This document shows positions 30,442 through 40,919 of a stretch of DNA of 64,000 bases, one piece after another. The notes beneath the pieces were generated by a model. It had not been told where the DNA came from, ran no database searches, and was given only the letters and a program-made list of their open reading frames with translations. The DNA is from Nocardiopsis gilva YIM 90087 (GTDB taxonomy: Bacteria > Actinomycetota > Actinomycetes > Streptosporangiales > Streptosporangiaceae), in NCBI RefSeq assembly GCF_002263495.1, contig NZ_CP022753.1:5208001-5272000 (forward strand), written 5' to 3'. Position 1 is the stretch's first letter; each line of letters begins with the position of its first letter. The translations under genes and the position numbers were made by a program.

Positions 30442-32451
30442 TCAGCCGTCGTTGGACCCCGGAGTGCTCTTCTGCACCTGCATCAGGAACTCGGGGTTGC
30501 TCTTGGTCTCCTTGATCTTCTCCAGGAGCAGTTCGAGGCCCTGCTGGGCGTCGAGCCCGTGCAGCACCCGGCGGAGCTTCCAGATGATGTTGAGCTCCTC
30601 GCCCGACATCAGGATCTCTTCCTTGCGGGTGCTGGACTGGACGACGTCGACGGCAGGGAAGATCCGCTTGTCCGCGAGCTGCCGGTTGAGCTTCAGCTCC
30701 ATGTTGCCGGTGCCCTTGAACTCCTCGAAGATGACCTCGTCCATCCGGGAGCCGGTCTCGACCAGCGCGGTGGCGAGGATCGTCAGCGAGCCGCCGTTCT
30801 CGATGTTGCGGGCCGCACCGAAGAAGCGCTTCGGCGGGTAGAGCGCGGTGGAGTCGACACCACCGGACAGGATGCGCCCGCTCGCCGGTGCGGCGAGGTT
30901 GTAGGCGCGCCCGAGCCGGGTGATGGAGTCGAGCAGCACCACGACGTCCAGGCCCATCTCGACGAGTCGCTTGGCGCGCTCGATGGCGAGCTCGGCGACC
31001 GTGGTGTGGTCCTCGGCCGGACGGTCGAAGGTCGAGTTGATGACCTCGCCCTTGACCGTGCGCTGCATGTCGGTGACCTCTTCGGGCCGCTCGTCGACGA
31101 GGACGACCATGAGGTGGCACTCGGGGTTGTTCTCGGTGATCGCGTTGGCGATCGACTGCAGCACCATCGTCTTGCCGGCCTTGGGCGGCGAGACGATGAG
31201 GCCGCGCTGGCCCTTACCGATCGGCGACACGAGGTCGATGATGCGGGTCGTCGGGACGTTGGGCTCGGTCTCCAGGCGCAGCCGCTCCTGCGGGTACAGC
31301 GGCACGAGCTTGGAGAACTCGGGCCGGTTGCGCGCCTGGTCGGGCGCCATGCCGTTGATGGTGTCGAGGCGCACGAGCGCGTTGAACTTCTCGCGGCGCT
31401 CGCCCTCGCGGGGCTGGCGCACGGCACCGGTGATGGCGTCGCCCTTGCGCAGGCCGTTCTTGCGCACCTGGGCCAGCGACACGTAGACGTCGTTGGCGCC
31501 CGGCAGGTAGCCGGTGGTGCGCACGAATGCGTAGTTGTCGAGGATGTCCAGGATGCCGGCGACCGGCAGCAGGACGTCGTCCTCATTGATCACGGGCTCC
31601 GTGTCCTGGCGGTCGCGCCCGCGGCGGTCGCGGCGGTCGCGGCGCCGTCCGCGGCGGCGGCCACCGGAGCCGTAGTCGTCGTCGGAGTTGTCGCGGCCGC
31701 CCTGGCCGCCGCCCTTCCGACCGTTGTCCTGGGACGACGTGTCGGTGGCGGCGGTCTCCTCGCGGTTGCCGCGGTTGCGGCGGTTGCGCTGACGCTCGCG
31801 GCCGCCCGAACCGGACTGGCCGGACTGGCCGCTCGCGGAGTCGGAGCCGCTCTTGTGCGGGGTACTCGATGTCTTGGTCACGCTGCTCGCGGTGGTAGAG
31901 GGGTCGCTGCCATCCGACGGCCTGTTCTGGTCACCGGAGTCGTCACCGCGCTTGCGGGACGAGCGGCGGTTGCGAGCGGGCTTCTCCGTACGCTCAGCCT
32001 GCTCCTTGGCCCCCTCATCGGTCGCGACGGGGGCCTCGGTGGTCACCGGAGCGTCCTTTGTCGTCCCGCTGTCCGCGGACTTCTTGGCGGAACGGCGGTC
32101 GGAGGACGCGCCGTCGGTGTCGTCGACCTTACCGCCTTCGGTCCGATTCTCAGAGGTCTTCGGGCTTTTCCTGGACGACGGGCCGGAAACCGGACCACCC
32201 TGCTTGGCTTCGATGGCGGCGATGACGTCGTTCTTACGCATCCGCCCCGTGCCCGTGATACCGAGACTCGACGCGAGCCGCTGGAGCTCCGTGAGCTTCA
32301 GAGCGGACAGACCGGTGTTTCCGGTCCGGCTCCGGGCCGCCGCGCTCTTGCCTGCTGAAGGGGCGGCGTCGCCGGCTTCCGCAGCGGACGCGGTCTGATT
32401 GTTCTGCGTACTGACCGCCGCGTCCGTGTGGAGTTCGGTGGTGTCGCTCAC
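30442..32451 (-). CDS. rho: transcription termination factor Rho, actinobacterial long form
   Basis: Hexameric RNA helicase/ATPase for factor-dependent termination. Seen: 669 aa against 419 in E. coli. A Rho_N-like motif (LSALKLTELQRLASSLGITG) is near residue 45. A 200-residue hydrophilic insert rich in Arg, Gly, Asp and Ser follows ([19 protein letters not shown]), then the RNA-binding fold (AGILDILDNYAFVRTTGYLPG) and the ATPase core with the P-loop PPKAGKTMVLQSIANAI and DSITRLGRAYN. The insert is typical of actinobacteria and may bind RNA or phase-separate. GTG start with AAGGA upstream. Confidence 0.96.
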   Translation of the reverse strand: MSDTTELHTDAAVSTQNNQTASAAEAGDAAPSAGKSAAARSRTGNTGLSALKLTELQRLASSLGITGTGRMRKNDVIAAIEAKQGGPVSGPSSRKSPKTSENRTEGGKVDDTDGASSDRRSAKKSADSGTTKDAPVTTEAPVATDEGAKEQAERTEKPARNRRSSRKRGDDSGDQNRPSDGSDPSTTASSVTKTSSTPHKSGSDSASGQSGQSGSGGRERQRNRRNRGNREETAATDTSSQDNGRKGGGQGGRDNSDDDYGSGGRRRGRRRDRRDRRGRDRQDTEPVINEDDVLLPVAGILDILDNYAFVRTTGYLPGANDVYVSLAQVRKNGLRKGDAITGAVRQPREGERREKFNALVRLDTINGMAPDQARNRPEFSKLVPLYPQERLRLETEPNVPTTRIIDLVSPIGKGQRGLIVSPPKAGKTMVLQSIANAITENNPECHLMVVLVDERPEEVTDMQRTVKGEVINSTFDRPAEDHTTVAELAIERAKRLVEMGLDVVVLLDSITRLGRAYNLAAPASGRILSGGVDSTALYPPKRFFGAARNIENGGSLTILATALVETGSRMDEVIFEEFKGTGNMELKLNRQLADKRIFPAVDVVQSSTRKEEILMSGEELNIIWKLRRVLHGLDAQQGLELLLEKIKETKSNPEFLMQVQKSTPGSNDG

Positions 32452-32868
32452 TAAGGGTCCTTCCCAAGGAGCGGGCTCAGGCCGTCATCGTGTCTGTAAC
32501 GGCCGGCCCGGTGGTGCGAACCGGCGGGGGCCGGGTCGGGCTTGCCCCACCTGGATGTCATCGGGAACCGGCGTGCGGCTCCTACCCATTCACGGCGGGC
32601 TCTGGGTACAGCCAGACGTTGGGGCGATGAGCTCGGTAGTGCCGCCCGTGGACCATTCTGTCGCTCTCGCCGAACGAGGAATCGACTTCGGTGGGGTGGG
32701 CAGAGCCACGGGTGCGCCGCGAACTCAACACAGTGATCACCGGGTGTAGCGCGTGCATGGAGTCGACCATGTGCGCATCGGACGCGGAGAAAACTGTGGC
32801 GGATGAGCACACGCCCCGCAACGGGGCATCTGGTGCTTCACCTAGCCTAACACCACCGGAGCCCACAG
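32452..32868. other. intergenic region between thrB and rho
   Basis: About 417 bases with no gene recognised. It should hold the rho promoter and leader. A short CCCCGCAACGGGG hairpin lies at about 32812-32824. Confidence 0.4.
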
Positions 32869-33876
32869 CTATTCCTCGACACAGGTCAATGAACGGGGAG
32901 AACTGATCCACACCCCTGCCGGATCGATTGTTAAGGGGCGTATGTGCCAACCAGTACCCGTTCGCTCCCGTATTGAATCAACCAGGTCCCCACTGATTTG
33001 CGCGACGTTTCCCACTACGTCGGGGATCTCGTCGTTCGCGTCGGCCACCGGCGCGTGCCCCAGGACCAGGACGGTGGGCCCGGCACCCGAGACCACAGCG
33101 GGGAGACGGGCGTCTTTTCGCAGCTCGTGAATGAGCGCCGCGCTGGCGGGCATGGCCGGTTCCCGGAAATGCTCGTGGAGCCGGTCTTCGGTGGCCTCCA
33201 GCAGCATTTCGGGGTGGCCGGAAACGGCCGCGACAAGCAAGGCGGAACGCCCGGCTGTGAAGGCCGCGTCGGCGTGCGGGACCGCCTCCGGGAGCAGGCC
33301 GCGCGCACGCTCCGTGGACAGCTGCTCGTCGGGGATGCACACCACCGGGCGCAGCCGGGGCGAGGGCGGCAGTGCGAGCGCACCCCAGCCGGCCGCACCG
33401 CGCCAGGCGATGGTGAACCCTCCGTACACACACGGCGCGACGTTGTCGGGGTGTCCCTCGATGTCGGCCGCGACCTTGAAGACATGGTCCCGGTCCAGCT
33501 CACCGGTGGCCGGGTCGCCCTTGCCGAGGAGGACGGCCGCGGCGGTGACGCCCGCGACGATCGCCGAGGCCGAGGACCCCAGCCCCCGGCCGTGCGGGAT
33601 GTTGTTGCGGCAGCGCAGGTCCAGGCCGGGCAGGGAGTGTCCGGAGGCCTCGAACGTGCGCCGCATCGCCGTCACGACCAGGTGGGAGGCGTCCCGCGGC
33701 AGGTCGTCGGCGCCCTCACCGACGATGTCGACGGTGACGCGGTCGTCGTCGCGGACGGCGACCTCGATCTCGTCGTGCAGCCCCAGGCTCAGGCCCAGGG
33801 CGTCGAACCCGGGGCCGAGGTTGGCGCTGGTCGCGGGGGTACGGACGAGCACCCCGGCGGGGCGCGGCTGAGACAT
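32869..33876 (-). CDS. thrB: homoserine kinase
   Basis: Phosphorylates homoserine, the step before threonine synthase. Seen: 335 aa, GHMP-kinase fold with RTPATSANLGPGFDALGLSL near the N terminus and the ATP-binding loop NNIPHGRGLGSSASAIVAG, then AVVSGAGPTVLVL near the C terminus. ATG 33876 has GGGAG seven bases upstream. It follows thrC on the same strand. Confidence 0.95.
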   Translation of the reverse strand: MSQPRPAGVLVRTPATSANLGPGFDALGLSLGLHDEIEVAVRDDDRVTVDIVGEGADDLPRDASHLVVTAMRRTFEASGHSLPGLDLRCRNNIPHGRGLGSSASAIVAGVTAAAVLLGKGDPATGELDRDHVFKVAADIEGHPDNVAPCVYGGFTIAWRGAAGWGALALPPSPRLRPVVCIPDEQLSTERARGLLPEAVPHADAAFTAGRSALLVAAVSGHPEMLLEATEDRLHEHFREPAMPASAALIHELRKDARLPAVVSGAGPTVLVLGHAPVADANDEIPDVVGNVAQISGDLVDSIRERTGTGWHIRPLTIDPAGVWISSPRSLTCVEE

Positions 33877-34089
33877 CACGTGACTCCCAATGGTGTGGAA
33901 GTGGAGGCGAAACCGTCCCCGCCTACGCGGGGAGCGAATGCGTTCGGGCTACCGGGACCGGATCCGGACGCCGAAAACCCGACAAAATGGCCGGATCCGG
34001 TCACTGGTGCAACGGGGTCACCAGGTCGCCGCGCGGCTCGACACCTGTGGCGAGCGTCGGACGGCGACCGGCGGCCGGGGCCGACCGCC

Positions 34090-35154
34090 TCAGGCGAGCC
34101 CGAGCGCGGTGGCCGCCGCCTGCGCGTCGACCGGGACGGTCGTCGCAGCGGACGCTCCGGCCAGCGCCCAGTCGGGGTCCTTGAGACCGTTGCCGGTGAC
34201 CGTGCACACGACACGGCTGCCGCGCTCGATGTGGCCCTGCTCGACGGCCTGCATCAGACCGGCGACGCTCGCGGCCGAGGCCAGTTCGACGAAGACGCCC
34301 TCCTCGGCGGCGAGCATTCGGTACGTCGACAGGATCTGGCGGTCGGTGACCGAGTCGATGCGCCCGCCGGACTCGTCCCGCGCCGCCTCGGCGTGGCTCC
34401 ACGAGGCCGGGTTGCCGATGCGGATGGCGGTGGCGATGGTGCGCGGCAGCTGGACCGGCTCGCCCCCGACGATCGGCGCGGCCCCGCTGGCCTGGAAGCC
34501 GAACATGCGCGGCTTGCGCGTGGAGACGCCGTCGGCGGCGTACTCCTTGTACCCCATCCAGTAGGCGGTGATGTTCCCGGCGTTGCCGACCGGGAGGCAG
34601 TGCACGTCGGGCGCGTCGCCGAGGGCGTCGACGACTTCGAAGGAGGCCGTCTTCTGCCCCTGCAGCCGGTACGGGTTGACCGAGTTGACCAGAGCGACCG
34701 GGTAGTCGACGGACAGCTTCTGGGCCAGTTCCAGGCAGTCGTCGAAGTTGCCGTCGACCTGCAGCAGCTTGGCGCCGTGCACCAGGGCCTGGGCCAGCTT
34801 GCCCATGGCGATCTTGCCCTGCGGCACGAGCACCGCGCAGGTCATCCCGGCGCGCACCGCGTAGGCGGCGGCGCTGGCGCTGGTGTTGCCGGTCGAGGCG
34901 CAGATGACGGCCTTGGCGCCCTCTTCGGCGGCCTTGGTGATGGCCATGGTCATGCCGCGGTCCTTGAAGGACCCGGTGGGGTTGAGCCCCTCGACCTTGA
35001 GGAACACCTCGCACCCCGTCAGCTCCGACACCCGGTTGGCGGGCACCAGTGGCGTTCCGCCCTCCATCAGAGTGACGACCGGGGTGTTCGCGTTGACAGG
35101 AAGGCGGTCGCGATACTCCTCGACGACCCCTCGCCACGCCCGTGCCATGCTCAC
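34090..35154 (-). CDS. thrC: threonine synthase
   Basis: PLP enzyme converting O-phosphohomoserine to threonine. Seen: 354 aa, [16 protein letters not shown], the PLP-lysine motif [32 protein letters not shown] and a C-terminal [13 protein letters not shown], all class features of the short bacterial form. GTG 35154 has AAAGGG seven bases upstream; ATG 35148 is an alternative. About 300 bases separate it from hom, including a long palindrome. Confidence 0.95.
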   Translation of the reverse strand: MSMARAWRGVVEEYRDRLPVNANTPVVTLMEGGTPLVPANRVSELTGCEVFLKVEGLNPTGSFKDRGMTMAITKAAEEGAKAVICASTGNTSASAAAYAVRAGMTCAVLVPQGKIAMGKLAQALVHGAKLLQVDGNFDDCLELAQKLSVDYPVALVNSVNPYRLQGQKTASFEVVDALGDAPDVHCLPVGNAGNITAYWMGYKEYAADGVSTRKPRMFGFQASGAAPIVGGEPVQLPRTIATAIRIGNPASWSHAEAARDESGGRIDSVTDRQILSTYRMLAAEEGVFVELASAASVAGLMQAVEQGHIERGSRVVCTVTGNGLKDPDWALAGASAATTVPVDAQAAATALGLA

Positions 35155-35461
35155 GACAGGGCCCTTTCGAGTGGGTGGGACTTGCGTTGGGTTTCGATGC
35201 GTCAGGCGGCGGGGCCCGCCGTGTCCGGCGGCCACGCGATACGGGTCACGGCCGGTCCGGCCGCCCCGAACGTCTGAGTTGATCTGCACCGATTCTAGGC
35301 CCCAGGGCTCGTGACCCGGGAATCCAAGGGTCGGTGGTCTCGGCTGGTGGGACGGTGTCCCTCCCACGCCCTCTCCCCGTTGATCTCGGCAAAGTGCACC
35401 GAATACGCACCGGAATCTGGTGCACTTTGCCGAGATCAACGGGGATCCGGGGACGGAAGGG
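35155..35461. other. intergenic region between hom and thrC
   Basis: No gene. It contains the 70-base palindrome described separately (35375-35444), close to the hom stop, and presumably the thrC promoter. Confidence 0.6.
35375..35444. repeat. dispersed palindrome, copy 1 (downstream of hom)
   Basis: Perfect 26-bp arms (35375-35400 and 35419-35444) with an 18-base loop. The outer arm CCCCGTTGATCTCGG is shared with the copy at 49754-49819, while the next eight bases differ in both arms together. It starts 17 bases after the hom stop on the - strand, so it could act as a transcription terminator or mRNA 3' stabiliser. Confidence 0.9.
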
Positions 35462-36760
35462 TCAGCTGTCGCCGCCGAAGGCCTCGACGCGCATCACACT
35501 GGCGACCGACCGGACCATGTCGAGCGCGCGCAGCTGCTCGACGGTCGTGGTCAGTGCGGCGTCGGGGGCCTGGTGGCTCACCAGGACGAGCTGGGCGTCG
35601 TCGCCGAAGCCCTCCTGGCGCACGTTCTTGATGGAGACGCCGTTGTCGGCGAAGATCTCGGCGACGCGGGCGAGTACGCCCGGCCGGTCGGCGACGTCGA
35701 GCGCCACGTGGTAGCGGGTGATGGTGTCGCCCATCGGGTGCACGGGCAGCCCGGTGTCGTGGGCGCCCTCGGGCGCCGCGGCCGACGCGCGCCGGTTGCG
35801 GGCGACGGCGACGAGGTCGCCGAGGACGGCGCTGGCGGTGGGCGCGCCACCCGCGCCGGCACCGTAGAACATCAGCCGCCCGGCCGACTCGGCCTCCACG
35901 AACACGGCGTTGTAGGCCTCGTTGACGGTGGCCAGCGGGTGCTCGCGGGGGAGCATGACCGGGTGCACGCGCACACCGACGGACGTCCCGTCGGCGGAGC
36001 GCTGACAGATGGCGAGGAGTTTCACCACACAGCCCATCGCCTTGGCGCTGGCGATGTCGCCCGCGGTGACGTCGGTGATGCCCTCGCGGTGGACGTCGGC
36101 GGCGGTGACCCCCTGGGTGTGGAACGCCAGCCGGGCCAGGATCGCGGCCTTGGCGGCGGCGTCGAACCCTTCGACGTCGGCGGTCGGGTCGGCCTCGGCG
36201 TAGCCGAGCGCCTGCGCCTCCTCCAGCGACTCGGCGAAGCCGGCGCCGAGCGTGTCCATCCGGTCGAGGATGAAGTTGGTGGTGCCGTTGACGATGCCCA
36301 TCACGCGGTGCACCGTGTCTCCGGCCAGCGAGTCGCGCAGGGGGCGCAGCAGCGGGATCGCGCCGGCGACGGAGGCTTCGTAGTAGACGTCCACCCCGGC
36401 CTCGCGCGCGGCGGCGTGGATCGTGGCGCCGTCCTCGGCGAGCAGCGCCTTGTTCGCGGTGACGACCGACTTGCCGGACTTGATCGCCGCGAGGATGAGC
36501 GAGCGCGCGGGCTCGATGCCACCGATCACCTCGACCACCAGGTCGATGTCGTCCCGCGTCACCAGGCCCATGGCGTCGGTGGTGAACAGCTCCGGGTCGA
36601 GCCCCGTGCCGCGGGACCGCCCGAGTCGGCGTACGGCGATGCCGCCGATCTCCAGGGGGGTCCCGATACGCGAGGCGAGTTCGGTCGACTGCTCATTGAG
36701 CAGGCGAACCACTTCCGCGCCCACAACGCCGCATCCGAGCAGCGCCACCTTCATTGCCAT
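35462..36760 (-). CDS. hom: homoserine dehydrogenase with ACT domain
   Basis: Reduces aspartate semialdehyde to homoserine, the branch point to threonine and methionine. Seen: 432 aa with the NAD(P) motif [40 protein letters not shown] and [19 protein letters not shown] of the catalytic domain, then an ACT regulatory domain (about 350-430; [20 protein letters not shown]), the usual site for threonine feedback. ATG 36760 has GGGAG ten bases upstream. lysA lies 83 bases upstream. Confidence 0.95.
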   Translation of the reverse strand: MAMKVALLGCGVVGAEVVRLLNEQSTELASRIGTPLEIGGIAVRRLGRSRGTGLDPELFTTDAMGLVTRDDIDLVVEVIGGIEPARSLILAAIKSGKSVVTANKALLAEDGATIHAAAREAGVDVYYEASVAGAIPLLRPLRDSLAGDTVHRVMGIVNGTTNFILDRMDTLGAGFAESLEEAQALGYAEADPTADVEGFDAAAKAAILARLAFHTQGVTAADVHREGITDVTAGDIASAKAMGCVVKLLAICQRSADGTSVGVRVHPVMLPREHPLATVNEAYNAVFVEAESAGRLMFYGAGAGGAPTASAVLGDLVAVARNRRASAAAPEGAHDTGLPVHPMGDTITRYHVALDVADRPGVLARVAEIFADNGVSIKNVRQEGFGDDAQLVLVSHQAPDAALTTTVEQLRALDMVRSVASVMRVEAFGGDS

Positions 36761-36843
36761 CTGGGGGTGACTCCCACTTCTCTCATTTCGTGCCGGTCGG
36801 AGGTCATCGTGGCCCTCTCCTTTTCTCCGAGGGCCGCAGCCAC

Positions 36844-38235
36844 TCAGCCTACGTCCAGGCGGAGCAGGTCGTCCTCGCTCTCCCTGCGCATCAGCGTCCG
36901 GGAGGCGCCGTCGCGCACGGCGACGACGGCCGGGCGCGGCAGGTGGTTGTAGTTGCTGGCCATGGAGTAGCAGTAGGCACCGGTCGCCGCGACCGCCACG
37001 AGGTCGCCCGTGCGCAGGTCCGACGGGAGGTAGAGGTCGTGCACGATGATGTCGCCGCTCTCGCAGTGCTTGCCGACGAGGCGGGAGAGCATCGGCTCGG
37101 CGTCGCTGCCGCGGGAGGCCAGCACACAGGTGTACTCGGCGCCGTACAGGGCGGTGCGGATGTTGTCGCTCATACCGCCGTCCACGCTGACATACGTGCG
37201 GATGCCCTCGACGTCCTTGATCGTGCCGACCTCGTACAGGGTGATGCCGCAGGGCCCGGCGATCGCGCGGCCGGGCTCCACCGCGATCCGCGGCACCGGC
37301 AGCCCGGCGGCCGCGCACTCGCGGTGGACGATGGACAGCAGGCTCTCGGCGATGGCCTTGGGGGCCAGCGGGGTGTCGGAGGCGGTGTAGGCGATACCGA
37401 GCCCGCCGCCGAGGTCGAGTTCGGAGAGGGTCACGCCCAGCTGGGCGTGGATGAGGGTGAGGAACGCGGTGACGCGGCGCGCCGCGACCTCGAAGCCGGC
37501 GGTGTCGAAGATCTGCGAGCCGATGTGGGAGTGCAGCCCGACCAGCTCGATGTGCTCGGCGGCGAGGACGCGCCGGACCGCCTCCTGGGCGGCGCCGGTG
37601 CTGAGCGCGAACCCGAACTTCTGGTCGTCGTGGGCGGTGGCCACGAACTCGTGGGTGTGCGCCTCGACGCCGGTGGTGACGCGGATCAGCACCTTGGGCA
37701 CGCGGCCGTGCGCGGCGGCCAGCCGGTCGAGGCGGTCGATCTCGTCGAAGGAGTCCACGATGATCCGGCCGACACCGACCTCCACCGCGCGCGCCAGTTC
37801 GGCCTCGGACTTGTTGTTGCCGTGCATGCCGATGTCCTCGGCGGGGAAGTCGGCGGACAGCGCGACGGCGAGTTCGCCGCCGCTGCACACGTCGAGCTTG
37901 AGGCCTTCCTCGCGGACCCACCGCGCGACGGCCTTGGTGAGCAGCGCCTTGCCCGCGTAGTAGACGTCGCCGCCGGTGTGGGCGAAGGCGTCGCGGTAGT
38001 CGCGGGCGCGCGTCCGGAAGTCCTCTTCGTCCAGGACGAACAGGGCGGTTCCGTACTCGCGGGCGAGCTGCGAGACGCCGATGCCGCCGATGGTGATCTC
38101 ACCGTCGACGCGACGGGCCGTGGCCGGCCAGACGCGGGGGTCGAGCTCGATGAGGTCCTGCGGCGGGCTCGGCGGGTGCTCCTCGGGGAGCACGTCGGCG
38201 TGGCGCGGGCCTGCTGGGTGGGCGTAACGGCTCAT
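36844..38235 (-). CDS. lysA: diaminopimelate decarboxylase
   Basis: Last step of lysine synthesis (meso-DAP to lysine). Seen: 463 aa, PLP-barrel fold with [15 protein letters not shown] (PLP Lys), [35 protein letters not shown] and the interface active-site [10 protein letters not shown]. The ATG at 38235 begins MSRYAHP, as in Streptomyces homologues. Upstream of hom on the same strand, grouping aspartate-family biosynthesis. Confidence 0.95.
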   Translation of the reverse strand: MSRYAHPAGPRHADVLPEEHPPSPPQDLIELDPRVWPATARRVDGEITIGGIGVSQLAREYGTALFVLDEEDFRTRARDYRDAFAHTGGDVYYAGKALLTKAVARWVREEGLKLDVCSGGELAVALSADFPAEDIGMHGNNKSEAELARAVEVGVGRIIVDSFDEIDRLDRLAAAHGRVPKVLIRVTTGVEAHTHEFVATAHDDQKFGFALSTGAAQEAVRRVLAAEHIELVGLHSHIGSQIFDTAGFEVAARRVTAFLTLIHAQLGVTLSELDLGGGLGIAYTASDTPLAPKAIAESLLSIVHRECAAAGLPVPRIAVEPGRAIAGPCGITLYEVGTIKDVEGIRTYVSVDGGMSDNIRTALYGAEYTCVLASRGSDAEPMLSRLVGKHCESGDIIVHDLYLPSDLRTGDLVAVAATGAYCYSMASNYNHLPRPAVVAVRDGASRTLMRRESEDDLLRLDVG

Positions 38236-38362
38236 GGGCGTGCGCTCTCGGCTGGGTTCGGTGGGTGGTGCGTCATGTGCGGCGAGTCCGGCCGCTCGGC
38301 GACGGCGCACGGCCGCACCGGGCGACGGGACGCACGGTTGTGGCGGGCCGGGGCCCGGTTGT

Positions 38363-39925
38363 TCACAGCCGTGTGGGCGCGGACACACCGAGCAGGGACA
38401 GCCCCGTTCTGAGCACACCGGCCGCGGCGGCACAGAGTTCGAGCCGCGCGGCGATGCCCTCCCCGCAGGTGCCACCGCCCGTTTCCGGACCGATCACGTC
38501 CCCGATTACGGCACCGCGGGATTCCCGCCATTCATGGTAGGCAATAGCCAGACCTTCGAGGTAGCGCACCAGGGTATGGGGTTCTCGACGCCGCCCGGCG
38601 GTGGCGAGAACGCCGGGTCCGTCGAAGAGTACGCCGATGAGCGCGGCGGCCGCAGGTTCGTCCAGCGCCGCGACGGCGGCGGGGGTGAGATCGATGGTCG
38701 CACTGGGATCAGAGTGACCGGACGCGGGATGACCGGACGTGGCCGCCGGGAGCTGACCGGCGGGGGCGGGAGAGTCCCCGAGCGCGTTCGGTTCGAGCCG
38801 CACCTGCACCAGCGGTTCCGTGCGTCGGTCGGAAGCCGTTGAAGGACGGGGGGACTCGGCCCCTCCCGCCGAGCTGGACGGCGCGGAACGCGACCCGGTG
38901 GGCAGTGATCTGGCGGGAAGCGCCGGGACGTTCCAGCCAGAGGCGTGGGCCCAGGCCAGGGTGGCGACGGCGTGGGCGTGCGCGTAGCGGACGAGGAAGG
39001 CGGGGTTGGCATCGGTGTGCCGCGCCCAGTTGCCCGGGTTCTCGGCCGTCGGGAGCGCGGGGAGACCGGCGCCGGTCTCCTCACCCCGGCGCGGCCGTTC
39101 GGGGATGGAGCGGCAGAATGCCACGCGGGCGCTGGCCTCGCCGGTGACGGCCAGCAAGCGCGCGACGGGTCCGTAGGGGCGCTGCGCGTCGAGGTAGGGA
39201 TCGCGCCAGGACACCTCGGGGATACGGACGGCTTCGGAAGCAGAGGCGCTCCGCGCCGCAGAGGAAGTGGCCCGTGCGGGGGTGTCGCCGTACGTGCCGC
39301 CGATGCCGCCCGCGTGCGCGACCTCGCGTGCGTGGACGATACGCCGCCGGGCGTCGCCGCGCGCCAGTTCCCGGGCCTCTTCGACGGTCGGCGCCTCGTG
39401 GAGCGCGGACAGCGCCCACACGGGCCGATGGCCGCGGCCGCCTCCGGCTCGCCCGCCGCCGGAGGCCTCGCCCTGCTCGCCCTTCTTCGCACCCGTACCG
39501 CTCTGGCCACCGGTGAGATACGCCGCACCGTCACCGACGGCGTAGACCAACGACACGCGGGCGTCGGGGGTGAGGGTGACGTTGAGGAAGCCGCGCCCCT
39601 CGACCACGGCGTCCACCACCTGTGGGCGCGTGCGCAGTTCCCGAGCGATATCGGCGGCGAGCCGGTCGGCGGGCACTCCCGACAGCCCGGCCAAGCGCAT
39701 CGGCAGGGCGCTGGCATAGTCCCCGGGTGCATCAACGGGCGGCCGACGCGGCTGCGCGTCGGGGATCCGCACGGGATCGACCCCGCTCACCTCGGCCGCG
39801 ACCGCGCGCAGCAGATCGTTCACCCACCACGGCGTCGCCCCGCTCAGCACGGACCGCGCCTCGAACGACGCCGCCGACCGCACGCCGTCCTGCCCGTTGT
39901 CGTTCTCGCTATGGCCGTCCCGCAT
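38363..39925 (-). CDS. ArgS-related anticodon-binding protein (NrtL type)
   Basis: Arginyl-tRNA synthetase paralogue of unknown role, 520 aa. Seen: an N-terminal additional-domain-like part ([26 protein letters not shown]) with [10 protein letters not shown], a disordered Gly-rich stretch and, at the C terminus, a DALR anticodon-binding domain ([16 protein letters not shown] and [18 protein letters not shown]). The catalytic HIGH and KMSKS motifs of true ArgS are absent, so aminoacylation is not expected. Actinobacteria carry this gene next to lysA, as here. It starts nine bases after the response regulator. Confidence 0.75.
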   Translation of the reverse strand: MRDGHSENDNGQDGVRSAASFEARSVLSGATPWWVNDLLRAVAAEVSGVDPVRIPDAQPRRPPVDAPGDYASALPMRLAGLSGVPADRLAADIARELRTRPQVVDAVVEGRGFLNVTLTPDARVSLVYAVGDGAAYLTGGQSGTGAKKGEQGEASGGGRAGGGRGHRPVWALSALHEAPTVEEARELARGDARRRIVHAREVAHAGGIGGTYGDTPARATSSAARSASASEAVRIPEVSWRDPYLDAQRPYGPVARLLAVTGEASARVAFCRSIPERPRRGEETGAGLPALPTAENPGNWARHTDANPAFLVRYAHAHAVATLAWAHASGWNVPALPARSLPTGSRSAPSSSAGGAESPRPSTASDRRTEPLVQVRLEPNALGDSPAPAGQLPAATSGHPASGHSDPSATIDLTPAAVAALDEPAAAALIGVLFDGPGVLATAGRRREPHTLVRYLEGLAIAYHEWRESRGAVIGDVIGPETGGGTCGEGIAARLELCAAAAGVLRTGLSLLGVSAPTRL

Positions 39926-39934
39926 ACCCGTGCG

Positions 39935-40324
39935 TCACCCGCCCTGCGGCAACCCGGCGAGGTCGCGCACGATCCGGACGAGTTCGGTCGGCTCGAACGG
40001 CTTGGTCAGGTACCCGTCGACGCCGATCTCCTGTCCGCGCTTCACATCGTCCCCCTGGGCGCGAGCGGTGATGAGCAGGACCTTCATGTCCTGGGTCTCC
40101 GCACTGTCCCGGAGCCGCGACGCCGTCACCCAGCCGTCCAGCCGGGGCATCATGACGTCGAGCGTGATCACGTCCGGCCGCACCTCGGCCGCCTGCTCCA
40201 GGCAGTCCTCTCCGTCCACGGCGGTGTGCACCTCGAACCCCTCCAGCTGCAGATTCACGCTGATCAGCTGTCGGATCACCTCGTTGTCGTCGACGACCAG
40301 TACCCGTGCCAGCACATCACCCAC
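39935..40324 (-). CDS. single-domain response regulator
   Basis: Stand-alone phospho-receiver, about 129 aa, no output domain. Seen: VLVVDDNEVIRQL (acidic pocket), phospho-acceptor Asp in DVITLDVMMPRLDGW, the Thr switch in KVLLITARAQG and the Lys in YLTKPFEP. No histidine kinase is adjacent. The start is uncertain between GTG 40324 and GTG 40315. It probably signals by protein contact, but the partner is unknown. Confidence 0.8.
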   Translation of the reverse strand: MGDVLARVLVVDDNEVIRQLISVNLQLEGFEVHTAVDGEDCLEQAAEVRPDVITLDVMMPRLDGWVTASRLRDSAETQDMKVLLITARAQGDDVKRGQEIGVDGYLTKPFEPTELVRIVRDLAGLPQGG

Positions 40325-40431
40325 GGCCGTGAGACTAGCGCCCCGTCGCCGCAACCGCCGGAGTATCGCCGAAGCCGGGATCAATTGCGCGATCCACCCT
40401 CCGCGCCCTGCTAGAGTTATTCCCGCAGCGC

Positions 40432-40503
40432 GCCCCCTTAGCTCAGGGGATAGAGCAACGGCCTCCGGAGCCGTGTGCGCAGGTTCGAATCCTGCAGGGG
40501 GCA
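40432..40503 (+). tRNA. tRNA-Arg (anticodon CCG)
   Basis: Cloverleaf read by eye: acceptor GCCCCCT pairs with AGGGGGC, D arm GCTCAGGGGATAGAGC, anticodon stem ACGGC/GCCGT with loop CTCCGGA (anticodon CCG), T arm GCAGG-TTCGAAT-CCTGC, discriminator A. CCA is not encoded. It marks the edge between the core region and the accessory region to the right. Confidence 0.95.
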
Positions 40504-40516
40504 CACTGAATACAGA

Positions 40517-40562
40517 CGCGAAGGGCGGCGACTCCAGCTGGAGTCGCCGCCCTTCGCGTTGT
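40517..40562 (+). terminator. terminator after tRNA-Arg
   Basis: A perfect 21-base inverted repeat (40517-40537 and 40538-40558), followed by TTGTG, starts 14 bases after the tRNA. Confidence 0.85.
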
Positions 40563-40583
40563 GCTCATTGTCGTTCCGCATGG

Positions 40584-40919
40584 TCATCCGGACGGCCCGT
40601 CATCCGTGTCCGGACGGGTGAGGCCGACGGCGGGTTCGGTGACCGCCGAGAGGGGTTCTTGGGACACCGTGTCGCCGTTGTCAGGGTCGCCGTCACCGTT
40701 GCCGTCGGAGGGCGAGGGCCCCTCCGAGCCCGGGGACGGGGGATCTGTCACGACCCCCGACGGGCCGGGGCTGTCGGGGGGACATGTCCCGGCCGCGATG
40801 CCGCCGCCGACGCCGACGCCGAGGAGCGTGCCTCCGTCGCCCAGCACGTAGGCCAGGATGAAAGTCGCCACGGTATCCAGCAGCAGGGTCAGGAGCCATG
40901 CACCGACGATTCTGCCCAT
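40584..40919 (-). CDS. small membrane-anchored protein with Pro/Asp/Gly-rich tail, unknown
   Basis: Not recognised. Seen: 111 aa with a hydrophobic N-terminal segment (IVGAWLLTLLLDTVATFILAYVLG), a short Gly-rich stretch, one Cys, then a low-complexity acidic tail rich in Pro, Ser, Asp and Gly. ATG 40919 has AAGG eight bases upstream. Codon bias fits a real gene, but the repetitive tail weakens that evidence. Confidence 0.5.
   Translation of the reverse strand: MGRIVGAWLLTLLLDTVATFILAYVLGDGGTLLGVGVGGGIAAGTCPPDSPGPSGVVTDPPSPGSEGPSPSDGNGDGDPDNGDTVSQEPLSAVTEPAVGLTRPDTDDGPSG

Noticed and set aside
32834-32852. A site resembling an iron (DmdR/IdeR) box, core TAGCCTAAC
   Set aside because: Only about 12 of 19 consensus bases match, and it lies at the 3' end of thrB, almost 400 bases from the rho start. 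Probably chance.
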